Positions 51,559 to 59,935 of a DNA stretch of 64,000 nucleotides are shown here, in pieces. The translations under genes and the position numbers were made by a program. The DNA comes from CAYPEK01 sp964409645 (GTDB lineage: Bacteria; UBP15; UBA6099), in contig CAYPEK010000003.1 in NCBI GenBank assembly GCA_964409645.1, forward strand, positions 38,970-102,969, in the 5' to 3' direction. How positions within the stretch are numbered: position 1 is the first letter of the stretch; each line of letters opens with the position of its first letter. The notes beneath the pieces were generated by a model. The model saw nothing but the letters and a program-made list of their open reading frames with translations, was not told the origin of the DNA and searched no databases.

Positions 51559-52478
51559 AGAAATACTTTGCCTGAATAGCCAATACTCTTCAAAACAGTA
51601 TGAGCGATAAAAATGATTTCATAAGGTGGAATGTCTTTATTACCGTTTGTAAGATCAAGACCAAGTTTTACCAACGATACACGATTATTTCTCTCGCTAA
51701 CTACTTTTTGAGTTGTTTCTTTTGCCCATTCGCACCAACCGATGACGTCATCAATCCATTTTCTGATTCTATCCTGACCTCTTACGAACTTTTCGTGTCC
51801 GTTGGTCATTACATCGATACTGAGCGACTTAATTTTTATCAATGATTCGACTGTCTGATCGAGATCAGATAAAGGCATATTGAGAGAAGGGATTTCATAT
51901 CTGCGCCAATTAATTATATCCCCGGTGACTAGAGCGGAGTCTTTTTCGAGGTAAATACCGATTTCGCCGGGCCTGTGGCCGGGGAGTGCGATTACTCTTG
52001 CACCGGCGGACTCATCGATGATGTCGCCGTCCCGGACGGCTGTCGGAGCTTGTATCGACGGGGTGTCTCCGAATAACAAATAGACCGATGCATCCACAAT
52101 AAATTCAGGCGGTTCGAAAATTGAAGCGTATCCGAATGCTCTGATTTCGTCTTTATAAAATGTTGATGGCGATTGCAGAAAAGGGATTTCCTTTTCATGG
52201 CATAAAACTTTTGCATTTTTATTATGATAAAAATGCGCGGCCGCCGGCGAATGATCCTGATGCGCGTGAGTAATGAAAATCTGGGTGATTGCTTCCGGTG
52301 CGAGTCCGTCGGTTCTCATGCATCTTTTCACGTTGCGTGTTTGAAATCCCGGCGCTGTGCCGGGGTCGGTTAACGTGAGGGTGTTGCCTTTAATTATGCA
52401 TGAGTTGCCCGAAGTCAACCCAAAGACAGGCAGGATTTCAACGCCACGATAGAAATACAAATGATCTGTCAGCTTCAT
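51555..52478 (-). CDS. MBL-fold metallo-hydrolase
   Basis: A 307-aa protein with the metal motif HAHQDH (71-76), a third His in LPGHRPGEIG, and Asp in LVTGDIINWRR. The fold covers glyoxalase II, lactonases and many others. The GYFL-type substrate domain cannot be assigned, and the 60 C-terminal residues are helical. No Shine-Dalgarno sequence is visible. It lies 37 bp downstream of the GH31 gene on the same strand and could be part of that transcript. Confidence 0.85.
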   Translation of the reverse strand: MKLTDHLYFYRGVEILPVFGLTSGNSCIIKGNTLTLTDPGTAPGFQTRNVKRCMRTDGLAPEAITQIFITHAHQDHSPAAAHFYHNKNAKVLCHEKEIPFLQSPSTFYKDEIRAFGYASIFEPPEFIVDASVYLLFGDTPSIQAPTAVRDGDIIDESAGARVIALPGHRPGEIGIYLEKDSALVTGDIINWRRYEIPSLNMPLSDLDQTVESLIKIKSLSIDVMTNGHEKFVRGQDRIRKWIDDVIGWCEWAKETTQKVVSERNNRVSLVKLGLDLTNGNKDIPPYEIIFIAHTVLKSIGYSGKVFL

Positions 52479-52515
52479 AAATAGCAGCCGGCGTGGTTAA
52501 AGATAGAACTCTTGT

Positions 52516-55500
52516 TTATTTCCATTCCGATTTCAACGGCTTTCGTGTTTCAACCGCGGCTTTGAACTCCCAATCACGATTAGTCTGGGAAATTTTTACA
52601 AGAAGAACATTACGACCTTTCTCCAGCTTTCCCTTAAAAATATCCGGATCGAGATCGATCGATCTAGAAGCGTCAGAGAGAAGAATTTGCTTGCCGTTTA
52701 GCCATGCCTGAGCTCCATCGTCGCTGTTGAGCCAGAATGTTGCTTCCTGTGGCTCATCCGAATAAAGGAAAGTTACTCCGTAAGCTATTCTTCTGTCCAC
52801 GGGAATCATGAAGTGCTTATTGAGATCGACCAGATTATTGTCGCCTGTTTTAGCTTTGGTCCAATTGACGAATTTCCCTGAGAAACCCTGATAATGATCT
52901 TTCAAATTCACTTCACCCGTCTCGGGTGTGTATTTCTGAGAGTCCAGAGATTTGCTTGTGTCATAGTCAAACGTGCCGGTTATATTCCATTTTCGGATCC
53001 AACTCAATTTTGTTTCTATAGCTCGCGATATGCTCAATTTTTTCCCGTTGATTGAAAAAGAAACAGTCAGCATCCTTTTTACTGCGGAACCGAACTCGTC
53101 ATTGCCGGGCTCCAAGGGAGGCAGGCCGGCCGGTGTTGTGAGACGAATCGGTTTCGTAATACTGATATTGTCAGAATAGATTTCTTTTTCATTTTCGCCA
53201 TGAATATCTGAAATCGAAATGCTGCATTTGTCTCCGTCGAAAAGTCCGGGCTGGAGGTAGAGATACACGGTTTCCTTACCGTTATAAAGATAAACGCCCT
53301 CGTTTTTCTTGAAAAATGAGGCGCCGCCGACGGCATATAATGCGTCATTGACTCTCTGTTCCTGTTCGGAATCAGATGAATATTTAATGATCGCGTCTTT
53401 AAGAGAATCGCCTTTTTCATAGTTGTCGCCGAGCAAACCGGATACGCGCTGTTGTTCGGCTTTCAACTTCAACGCGTTAAAATCCGCCTGAGCGGCTTTT
53501 ATAGTGATTTTCACTTTCTTTGAGACGGCGGTGGAAGGAACATTAATTATGTTGATGGAAGAAGCCTGCTCGTATGTGGATTTCGCTGTTTTGCCGTCGA
53601 TTTTAACCGATCCTGCTTTAGAAGTTCCTGCCAGCTCGATTCTGTACGCTCTTTTCTTCAACTGACCTTTGTAAGTTCCTTTAGCTGCTCCGATAGTGAT
53701 TTCGAAATTATCCTTGTTTCTGGAGCAAGTCAGTCCGGTAGTAGCGAATTTTCCTTTGAGATAGTCTTTCGAAATTCCGTCATCTTCATAAAGAGTGTAT
53801 TTCCCTGTCTTGCCGTCTTCGCCGGGATAACATCTGACCACAAGAAGTTTCAGAGGTTCGGAGGCCATACGTTCCGCGTAAGGCTGCATCGGAACGGGGA
53901 CTCCGCCTTTGATATAAAATGGGAACTCGTCGATGTCGGCGGCTGCAACTATCTCGGTACCGCCCATGAATTTTTCGCCCGTAAACCAGTTGTACCATAA
54001 GCCGGAGGGGAATCGTACAACCTGAGTTCCGATTCTCTTTGCGCCGACTCCCGGCATGGCGACAGGCGCGGCGAGCATCGCATCGCCATACAAATATTCC
54101 TGTGGATTCTTATAAGCCTGTTCATCTTTAGGAGTGAGGAAATACAAAGGTCTGTTCATCGGTATTGATTCGTTGTGTGCCTGCCACGCGGTCGAATAAA
54201 TATATGGGAATATGACCGATCTGAGGTGGAAGGAAATTCTCATCGAATCTTCTGCCCATTTGTCATAAGTCCATGGCCTTCGGTCCATGTCCGCCGATCG
54301 GGTTGAGTGAGACCTCAGAGCTGCGGATGTGGCTCCGAATTGAACCCACCTCACATACGATTCGGTGTTTCTACCGCCCATGTGGCCCCCGATGTCATGT
54401 GACCAGAAAAAAGCGCCGATATTGCCGGCGGTGGATGTAAGGGGCACCTCGAAAGCAAGCATCGGCCAGCCCGTATGCGCGTCACCAGAAAAATGAATCG
54501 GATGCCTGTGATCGCCCCACCCAGCCCATCTGCTGAAGGAAAGGCCGCGCTTATCGCCGCTGCCGGTGTGGTTGAAAAACAAGTGGTTCAACCACGAAAG
54601 GTTGGTTAATTCTTGAATGCTGAGCGTGTATGGATATTGCTGCCAATCGAGCCACCAGAAGTCAACGCCTTCATTTTCGAGCGGCTCCATTACATCCTTA
54701 ATAATAGTGTCCATGTACTTTTTGCTGCCGGCATCGAAGGGGATTTTCTCTTTTGTCGATGGGTCTTTGCCCATATCCTTCATGAATTGGTTATATGCGT
54801 CCTCGTGAGAACCGACGCCTTCAGCAGGGTGAAGGTTAAGCGTTATGGCTAAGTTTCTTTCGTGATACCACTTGAGGAGTTCTTCGGCATCCGGCAGTAG
54901 GTCTCTGTTCCACGACCATCCGGTCCAGCCGTCGCGGTGCCAATCCATATCCATAACGATTACATCGAGCGGAAAGTCGTGAGACGAATATTCATCGATG
55001 ATGTCCCGGTAATCCTTTGATGAATATGGCCAATACCTTGAATACCACGCGCCTAAAGAATATTTCCGGGGGAGGGGGACATCGCCTCCGATAGCAGTCA
55101 TTGCTTTAAGGGCGCCGGCGTAATCGTACCCATATCCGAACAAATACCAGTCCGTGCCGGCATCCTTCGGCCTTTCCTCGATCCAATCTTTTGTATAGAT
55201 ATGTCGTCGCGAGTCATCCAGCAGGTACCAGCCGTCTTTTGAAAGCACGCCTTCGCCGAGATATACCGGCCCATATACGCCGTCAACTGTTCTGATCGTA
55301 CCGCCTAAATTGCCATCGTTTGGCATTCCGGGGGTCCATGTTATCGTTTCATTTCCTTTTTTGATAGTTGCTTTGATATTTTTTTCGCTGAATGGTTTTC
55401 CGTCCTGTTTGTAATCCAATTTTATTATTCCTGTGTCAATTGAAACGCCGGCTGAACTTTTGGTTAATTTAAAGTTTTTGAACGAAGTGTTACGGTTGAT

Positions 55501-55713
55501 TGCAAAGTACGACGGAGCGTCAACGAATTTGCCTGTTTCAGAGTATTCAAGCCTGATACATTCTTTATCCATCACGGAAAAACGGGCTTTTCCAACTGTA
55601 ATTATTGAACTCTTCTGATCGGCGGCGAATACTGAAGATGCGCAGGTCAACATGAAAATTACCCCTATGATGAAAAATAAGGCTGGAGAAATTCTGTTTT
55701 TCAAAGGCGCCAT
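52516..55713 (-). CDS. Secreted GH31 alpha-glucosidase/xylosidase with C-terminal PA14-like domain
   Basis: A 1065-aa protein with a signal peptide (cleavage near SVFAA). The N-terminal GH31 beta-sandwich precedes the (beta/alpha)8 core: YSRYWPYSSKDY, WWLDWQQ with nucleophile D356, and FSGDAHTGW with acid/base D411. The C-terminal part ends in LNSDDGAQAWLNGKQILL and related beta strands of PA14 or carbohydrate-binding type. The enzyme would release alpha-linked glucose or xylose outside the cytoplasm; which sugar is not visible. GGGAGG precedes the ATG, and tandem palindromes sit just upstream (55731-55749). Confidence 0.9.
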   Translation of the reverse strand: MAPLKNRISPALFFIIGVIFMLTCASSVFAADQKSSIITVGKARFSVMDKECIRLEYSETGKFVDAPSYFAINRNTSFKNFKLTKSSAGVSIDTGIIKLDYKQDGKPFSEKNIKATIKKGNETITWTPGMPNDGNLGGTIRTVDGVYGPVYLGEGVLSKDGWYLLDDSRRHIYTKDWIEERPKDAGTDWYLFGYGYDYAGALKAMTAIGGDVPLPRKYSLGAWYSRYWPYSSKDYRDIIDEYSSHDFPLDVIVMDMDWHRDGWTGWSWNRDLLPDAEELLKWYHERNLAITLNLHPAEGVGSHEDAYNQFMKDMGKDPSTKEKIPFDAGSKKYMDTIIKDVMEPLENEGVDFWWLDWQQYPYTLSIQELTNLSWLNHLFFNHTGSGDKRGLSFSRWAGWGDHRHPIHFSGDAHTGWPMLAFEVPLTSTAGNIGAFFWSHDIGGHMGGRNTESYVRWVQFGATSAALRSHSTRSADMDRRPWTYDKWAEDSMRISFHLRSVIFPYIYSTAWQAHNESIPMNRPLYFLTPKDEQAYKNPQEYLYGDAMLAAPVAMPGVGAKRIGTQVVRFPSGLWYNWFTGEKFMGGTEIVAAADIDEFPFYIKGGVPVPMQPYAERMASEPLKLLVVRCYPGEDGKTGKYTLYEDDGISKDYLKGKFATTGLTCSRNKDNFEITIGAAKGTYKGQLKKRAYRIELAGTSKAGSVKIDGKTAKSTYEQASSINIINVPSTAVSKKVKITIKAAQADFNALKLKAEQQRVSGLLGDNYEKGDSLKDAIIKYSSDSEQEQRVNDALYAVGGASFFKKNEGVYLYNGKETVYLYLQPGLFDGDKCSISISDIHGENEKEIYSDNISITKPIRLTTPAGLPPLEPGNDEFGSAVKRMLTVSFSINGKKLSISRAIETKLSWIRKWNITGTFDYDTSKSLDSQKYTPETGEVNLKDHYQGFSGKFVNWTKAKTGDNNLVDLNKHFMIPVDRRIAYGVTFLYSDEPQEATFWLNSDDGAQAWLNGKQILLSDASRSIDLDPDIFKGKLEKGRNVLLVKISQTNRDWEFKAAVETRKPLKSEWK

Positions 55714-55730
55714 AAAAACCTCCCGATTAT

Positions 55731-55749
55731 AAAGCGCTTTTGAGCGCTC
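55731..55749. promoter_or_regulatory. Tandem LacI-family-type palindromes upstream of the GH31 gene
   Basis: AAAGCGCTTT (55731-55740) and GAGCGCTC (55742-55749) are perfect palindromes whose centres are 10 bp apart, one DNA turn. AGCGCT with CG at the centre is the core of LacI/CcpA-family operators. They lie 18 bp before the GH31 start and ~170 bp before the divergent sugar transporter. A TATAAT (minus strand, 55731-55726) overlaps the inner site. Confidence 0.5.
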
Positions 55750-55857
55750 TACGAATTTTGAAGGTATTATATCAAAATTGAATAGTAACTCTATAAAATC
55801 ACAATAAAAGTGTGAAAAAAATTCGTTATGGTATCTAATATTTTATTATTTCCCATG

Positions 55858-55885
55858 TTCAAATTGAAATTGATAGATATATAAT
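55858..55885 (+). promoter_or_regulatory. Sigma-70-type promoter of the sugar ABC operon
   Basis: TTCAAA (55858-55863), 16 bp, TATAAT (55880-55885). It gives a ~28-nt leader to ATG 55921. A short inverted repeat TTCAA-A-TTGAA (55858-55868) overlaps the -35 and might bind a regulator. Confidence 0.5.
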
Positions 55886-55920
55886 ACAACTTTGAAAAAC
55901 AAAAAAATGGTGGAAGGAAC

Positions 55921-56991
55921 ATGGGCAAAAAGAGCGGAAGTAAATCAGAGGCTTCATTCTTTAAAAAGATTTTTCAGTCGCAGCAAGCCGGATTATTCAT
56001 GATTATTTTGGTTCTAGGGGCGATACTGACATATTTTGCGCGATATACCGATCCGGTCACAGGCCAGATAGCGAATAAATTTTTCAACCCCAACACTTTG
56101 ATTCAAACAATGACCGATGCGTCATTTTTTGCGATCATGGCGGTAGGTGCGACACTGGTAATAATCTCGTGTGGTATCGATCTTTCCGTGGGATCGGTTT
56201 ATGCACTCAGCGGGGTTGCGATGGCGATGATATTGAGAGCAATAGGCCCCTCGATGGATAGTGCGGCAGGGGTATTGCTTGGTATCATTCTATGTCTCGG
56301 CATCGGACTGTTGTGCGGTTTTATAAACGGTTCGCTAGTTGTGAGCTTCAAAGTGCATCCGTTCATAATTACATTGGGATCGATGTGGGTGTTGCGAGGG
56401 TTAGCCTTCGTTACGAGTAAGGCAGAGAGCATCTTGGTGCCTGATGCTTTAACGGTTGCCGTGAAATCTCCGTTAGGACTTGGCAAAACGTTGAGCCCGA
56501 TACCAATGATTTTAATGCTGGTTATGATGGTTTTGGGAGAGATATACCTAACAAGAACAGTAGCCGGAAGGCATATTTTCGCGGTGGGCGGCAACGAGGA
56601 ATCGAGCTTATATGCCGGGTTGCGGCTGAACAGAGTTAAGATAGGAATATACACGATAGCAGGGTTGTGCGCCGGTATTGCGGCATTTACCGGAAGCGCA
56701 TTTTACGGAGCATCGTCATGTGCGGATGCTACCGGATATGAATTGTACGTTATCGCATCGGCGGTCGTGGGAGGCGCGAGCCTCAACGGAGGGAAAGGAA
56801 GCGCGGTCAGTGCGGTGTTGGGAGCGATTCTGATTACACTCATCCGGCAGTCGATCAGGACTCTGAACTTCAATCAGGATTATGAAATGATAATAATCGG
56901 ATGTGCGATTGTAATAGCGGTAATTATAGATCAGACGAGTTCGAGACTTGCGCAGAAAAGGCTTGCGCAGAGCGCATCGGAAAGCAAATAA
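55921..56991 (+). CDS. Sugar ABC transporter permease (RbsC/XylH-like)
   Basis: A 356-aa protein with ~9-10 helices and the BPD_transp_2 patterns GIDLSVGSVYALSGVAMA and FINGSLVVSFKVHPFIITLG, plus GGNEESSLYAGLRLNRVKI and AFTGSAFYGAS. It is the membrane subunit for monosaccharide import, with the binding protein and ATPase encoded next. Ribose, xylose, galactose or a related sugar are possible. GGAAGGAAC before the ATG is a good ribosome-binding site. Confidence 0.9.
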   Translation: MGKKSGSKSEASFFKKIFQSQQAGLFMIILVLGAILTYFARYTDPVTGQIANKFFNPNTLIQTMTDASFFAIMAVGATLVIISCGIDLSVGSVYALSGVAMAMILRAIGPSMDSAAGVLLGIILCLGIGLLCGFINGSLVVSFKVHPFIITLGSMWVLRGLAFVTSKAESILVPDALTVAVKSPLGLGKTLSPIPMILMLVMMVLGEIYLTRTVAGRHIFAVGGNEESSLYAGLRLNRVKIGIYTIAGLCAGIAAFTGSAFYGASSCADATGYELYVIASAVVGGASLNGGKGSAVSAVLGAILITLIRQSIRTLNFNQDYEMIIIGCAIVIAVIIDQTSSRLAQKRLAQSASESK

Positions 56992-57039
56992 ATTTGTAAC
57001 AGGCCGAAAAGGCAAGAATAAAAAAGGGAGGAAATGTGA

Positions 57040-58077
57040 ATGAAGGCTTTTAGGATGTTGCTGGTTGTTTTGTGTGTTGTTGTAGTCGGATTTACATTCG
57101 GATGCAGTAAGAAAAAAGCGGCGCCTGACGGAGATAAACCCGCCGCGGACCAGAAACTAAGCACTATCAAAATCGGGATGGTGGCCAAGAGTTCAACGAA
57201 TCCTGTATTCTTGTCGGCCAGAACGGGAGCGGAAGCAGCGGCGAAAGACCTGTCGAAGAAATATGGAATTAACATAATCATCGACTGGCGGACGCCTCCG
57301 ACCGAAGACGGGCAGGAACAGGCGAAGCGCCTCACGCAGGCTGTCAACGAAGGCGACAATGCAATTCTGATGTCGTGCTCCGATGCCGGTAAAGTAACCG
57401 GTGCAATAAATGACGCTGTCAGCAGAGGAGTTGAGGTCATGACGTTTGACAGCGATGCGCCGCAGTCGAAAAGGTTCGCTTTTTACGGTGTCGATGACAT
57501 CAAGACCGGTGAAAACGTAATGGCGGAACTGGCGAAGATCATGGGCGGCAAAGGAAACGTTGCGATTCTTGCCGGCAATCAGAACGCCCCGAATCTCAGG
57601 AAGCGTGCCGACGGAGTTATTAAGGAAGCCAAGAAGTATCCGGGAATAAAGGTCGTCGGAACATTTTTCCACATCGAAACTCCTCAGGATGCAGCGGCCG
57701 AGGTAGTACGCGAGATGAATGCGCATCCCGAAATCAGTGGTTGGGCAATGATCGGCGGCTGGCCGCTTTTCACAAAAACTCTGCTCACGGAGCTGAATCC
57801 GGAAAAGGTGAAAGTTGTAGCAGTTGATGCGCTTCCCGCTCAGCTTCCGTATGTGGAAAAGGGGATTGCTCCCGTGCTTCTCGCACAGCCCACTTATAAT
57901 TGGGGATATGTTTCAGTCGAGAAGATCGTTGACAAGATGTATCTGAAGAAGGAAGTGCCGGTTATCAATCAAATGCAGCTTATCCGCGTATCCAAGGATA
58001 ATCTCGGTGATTGGGCGAGGCAGTTAAAGGAATGGGGATTTTCAGATATTCCTCAGCAGTACCTTGATATGAAATAA
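57040..58077 (+). CDS. Sugar-binding lipoprotein (RbsB/XylF-type periplasmic binding protein)
   Basis: A 345-aa protein. A signal ends in FTFGC (lipobox-like FGC), followed by a Lys/Ala/Pro linker. The PBP-I fold shows IGMVAKSSTNPVFLSARTG, an Asp in VMTFDSDAP, FYGVDDIKTGENV, and MIGGWPLF near the ligand cleft. This class binds monosaccharides and delivers them to the permease. The order permease-SBP-ATPase is unusual; ATPase or SBP usually comes first. GGGAGG is 8 nt before the ATG. A strong hairpin follows at 58094. Confidence 0.9.
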   Translation: MKAFRMLLVVLCVVVVGFTFGCSKKKAAPDGDKPAADQKLSTIKIGMVAKSSTNPVFLSARTGAEAAAKDLSKKYGINIIIDWRTPPTEDGQEQAKRLTQAVNEGDNAILMSCSDAGKVTGAINDAVSRGVEVMTFDSDAPQSKRFAFYGVDDIKTGENVMAELAKIMGGKGNVAILAGNQNAPNLRKRADGVIKEAKKYPGIKVVGTFFHIETPQDAAAEVVREMNAHPEISGWAMIGGWPLFTKTLLTELNPEKVKVVAVDALPAQLPYVEKGIAPVLLAQPTYNWGYVSVEKIVDKMYLKKEVPVINQMQLIRVSKDNLGDWARQLKEWGFSDIPQQYLDMK

Positions 58078-58093
58078 AGTGGTTTAAAAGAGG

Positions 58094-58118
58094 CGGGCGC
58101 GGCTTAATGCCGCGCCCG
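58094..58118 (+). promoter_or_regulatory. GC-rich stem-loop between binding-protein and ATPase genes
   Basis: CGGGCGCGGC (58094-58103) pairs perfectly with GCCGCGCCCG (58109-58118) around TTAAT. There is no T-run, so it more likely protects the 3' end of the binding-protein mRNA or causes partial termination. Confidence 0.7.
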
Positions 58119-58172
58119 TTAACTAATAATTTACGAGCGAAGCATAAAACAGCTCCGGGGGAAAGGCGAATT

Positions 58173-59681
58173 ATGGCGGTTTCGTCTGAACAAAAACCGA
58201 TAGTGCGTTTCGAGGGGATTACAAAGAAATTTCCGGGGATCGTTGCGTTGAGTGATGTCAATGTATCGATTAGTGCGGGTTCTTGCCACGGCTTGGTGGG
58301 AGAGAATGGGGCTGGGAAGAGCACTCTCGGGAAAATTCTGGCGGGAATACATCAACATGACGGTGGAAAAATTTTCGTTGATGAAAAGCCGGTAAGATTC
58401 GCAAGTCCGACGGATGCACTTGCAGCCGGAATAGGCATCGTGCATCAGGAAATTGCATTTTGTGAGAATATGTCGGTTGCTGAGAATTTATGTCTCGAAC
58501 ATTTGCCGCGGGTCGGTATTTTTACATCGAGAAAGAAGATGTTTGAGCTCGCGGATGAGTTATTACAATCCATTGACGCAAAAGTAGATGTAAAAAGGCC
58601 GATTGGAGAGTTAACTATAAGTCAGCAGCAGATGGTTCAGATAGCGGCAGCGGTTGGAAGAGGCGCACGGGTTATTGTATTTGATGAACCAACAAGCAGT
58701 CTGTCGATGGCAGAGTCCGAAAAGCTGTTTGAATTAATGAAAAGAATACAAAAAGACGGGGTTACATCGATTTATGTTTCGCACAGGATGCCTGAAATAT
58801 TCAGATTGTGCGATACGATTACGGTTCTTCGGGATGGAAAGGTAGCAGGAACAAAGAAAATAGAGAATCTTGATGAAAATACTCTTGTTGAGCTTATGAT
58901 AGGCAGAAAACTCGAAGAGTACTTTCCGGATCATTGTAAATCTGAACCCGGCAAAGAAGTATTGAAAGTTGAAAACCTTACAGTTAAAGGGAAATTCAAG
59001 GATATCTCGTTCGGATTGAGGGAAGGAGAAGTCCTTGGGTTCGCTGGATTGGTTGGTGCTGGAAGGACGGAAGTGGCAGAAACGATATTTGGATTGAATC
59101 GTGCTTCGTCAGGAAATCTGTATGTGGATGGTAAACTCTGTAAAATTAATAAACCGACTGATGCAATTAAACTCAGGTTGGGGTTGGTTCCGGAAGACCG
59201 GAAGAGGCATGGATTGGTTTTGTCGATGAGTTGCAAAGCGAATCTGACGCTTCCGATTTTGGAAAGACTTGCTAAACTAAGTTGGGTTCTAAAAGGAAAA
59301 GAAGAAGGGGTAGTACAGAAGTATTTTAATCAATTGAGAGTCAAAGCGGGAGGTTTGGATGCGCTTGTGGCTTCTTTGTCTGGCGGAAACCAGCAGAAAG
59401 TGGTCCTTGCGAAATGGCTTGCCGCGGAATGTAAAATTCTTCTTCTGGATGAACCAACAAGAGGAGTCGATGTAGGCGCCAAGGCCGAAATACACAGTTT
59501 GATCGATAAGCTGGCTTGCCAAGGTGTTGGAGTGATGCTGATTTCCAGCGAGCTTCCGGAAGTAATCAATCTTTCAACTAGGATAATTGTTTTGAGAAAC
59601 GGGAAAATAGCCGGAGAATTGCCCCGGGAGAAAGCCAATCAAGAATCAGTGATGAAGCTGATGGCGGGAATTGGAAACTAG
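58173..59681 (+). CDS. Sugar ABC transporter ATP-binding protein with two ABC domains (RbsA/XylG type)
   Basis: A 502-aa protein. Domain 1 has Walker A GENGAGKST and signature LTISQQQMVQIAAAV, with DEPTSSL. Domain 2 has the usual degenerate P-loop GLVGAGRTE and LSGGNQQKVVLAKW with LLDEPTRGVDVGAK. This fits a carbohydrate importer class CUT2 ATPase. The start at 58173 has GGAAAGG before it; the ATG at 58107 overlaps the hairpin and lacks one. It completes the transporter with the two preceding genes. Confidence 0.92.
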   Translation: MAVSSEQKPIVRFEGITKKFPGIVALSDVNVSISAGSCHGLVGENGAGKSTLGKILAGIHQHDGGKIFVDEKPVRFASPTDALAAGIGIVHQEIAFCENMSVAENLCLEHLPRVGIFTSRKKMFELADELLQSIDAKVDVKRPIGELTISQQQMVQIAAAVGRGARVIVFDEPTSSLSMAESEKLFELMKRIQKDGVTSIYVSHRMPEIFRLCDTITVLRDGKVAGTKKIENLDENTLVELMIGRKLEEYFPDHCKSEPGKEVLKVENLTVKGKFKDISFGLREGEVLGFAGLVGAGRTEVAETIFGLNRASSGNLYVDGKLCKINKPTDAIKLRLGLVPEDRKRHGLVLSMSCKANLTLPILERLAKLSWVLKGKEEGVVQKYFNQLRVKAGGLDALVASLSGGNQQKVVLAKWLAAECKILLLDEPTRGVDVGAKAEIHSLIDKLACQGVGVMLISSELPEVINLSTRIIVLRNGKIAGELPREKANQESVMKLMAGIGN

Positions 59682-59765
59682 TATCCGAGTACAAAACAAA
59701 CATATTTTTATTTGTGTTTCGATGCTGAATAATTGAGGTCGCAAAATAATAATATTGTTATCTTG

Positions 59766-59794
59766 TTGACAAATCCGCCTAAACATAACAAAAT
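59766..59794 (+). promoter_or_regulatory. Possible sigma-70 promoter upstream of flagellin
   Basis: TTGACA (59766-59771), 17 bp, CAAAAT (59789-59794). It would give a ~135-nt leader holding the inverted repeat at 59814-59842. GTCGATAA at 59842-59849 resembles a sigma-28 -10, but no TAAA lies 15 bp before it. Confidence 0.4.
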
Positions 59795-59813
59795 TTTTAT
59801 TAATTGTTCTTTG

Positions 59814-59842
59814 CTGTTTCAGACATAAGCCATCTGAAACAG
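59814..59842. repeat. 10-bp inverted repeat in the flagellin leader
   Basis: CTGTTTCAGA (59814-59823) and TCTGAAACAG (59833-59842), perfect, with a 9-nt spacer. Could be a leader hairpin or operator for the flagellin gene; no T-run follows. Confidence 0.6.
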
Positions 59843-59935
59843 TCGATAATCCATAAAAATTCAATAGTTGTTATTTTTATTTGCTATGAAATATTGGTGG
59901 TGTTTTTTTAATCTATTTCGTTTTAAGGATGAATT

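Noticed and set aside
55726..55731. TATAAT directly before the GH31 gene as its -10
   Set aside because: Transcription would start inside the GGGAGG ribosome-binding site, so it is unlikely to be used for this start codon.
59842..59849. GTCGATAA as the -10 of a sigma-28 flagellin promoter
   Set aside because: No TAAA-like -35 lies 14-16 bp upstream; the nearest TAAG is at 12 bp.
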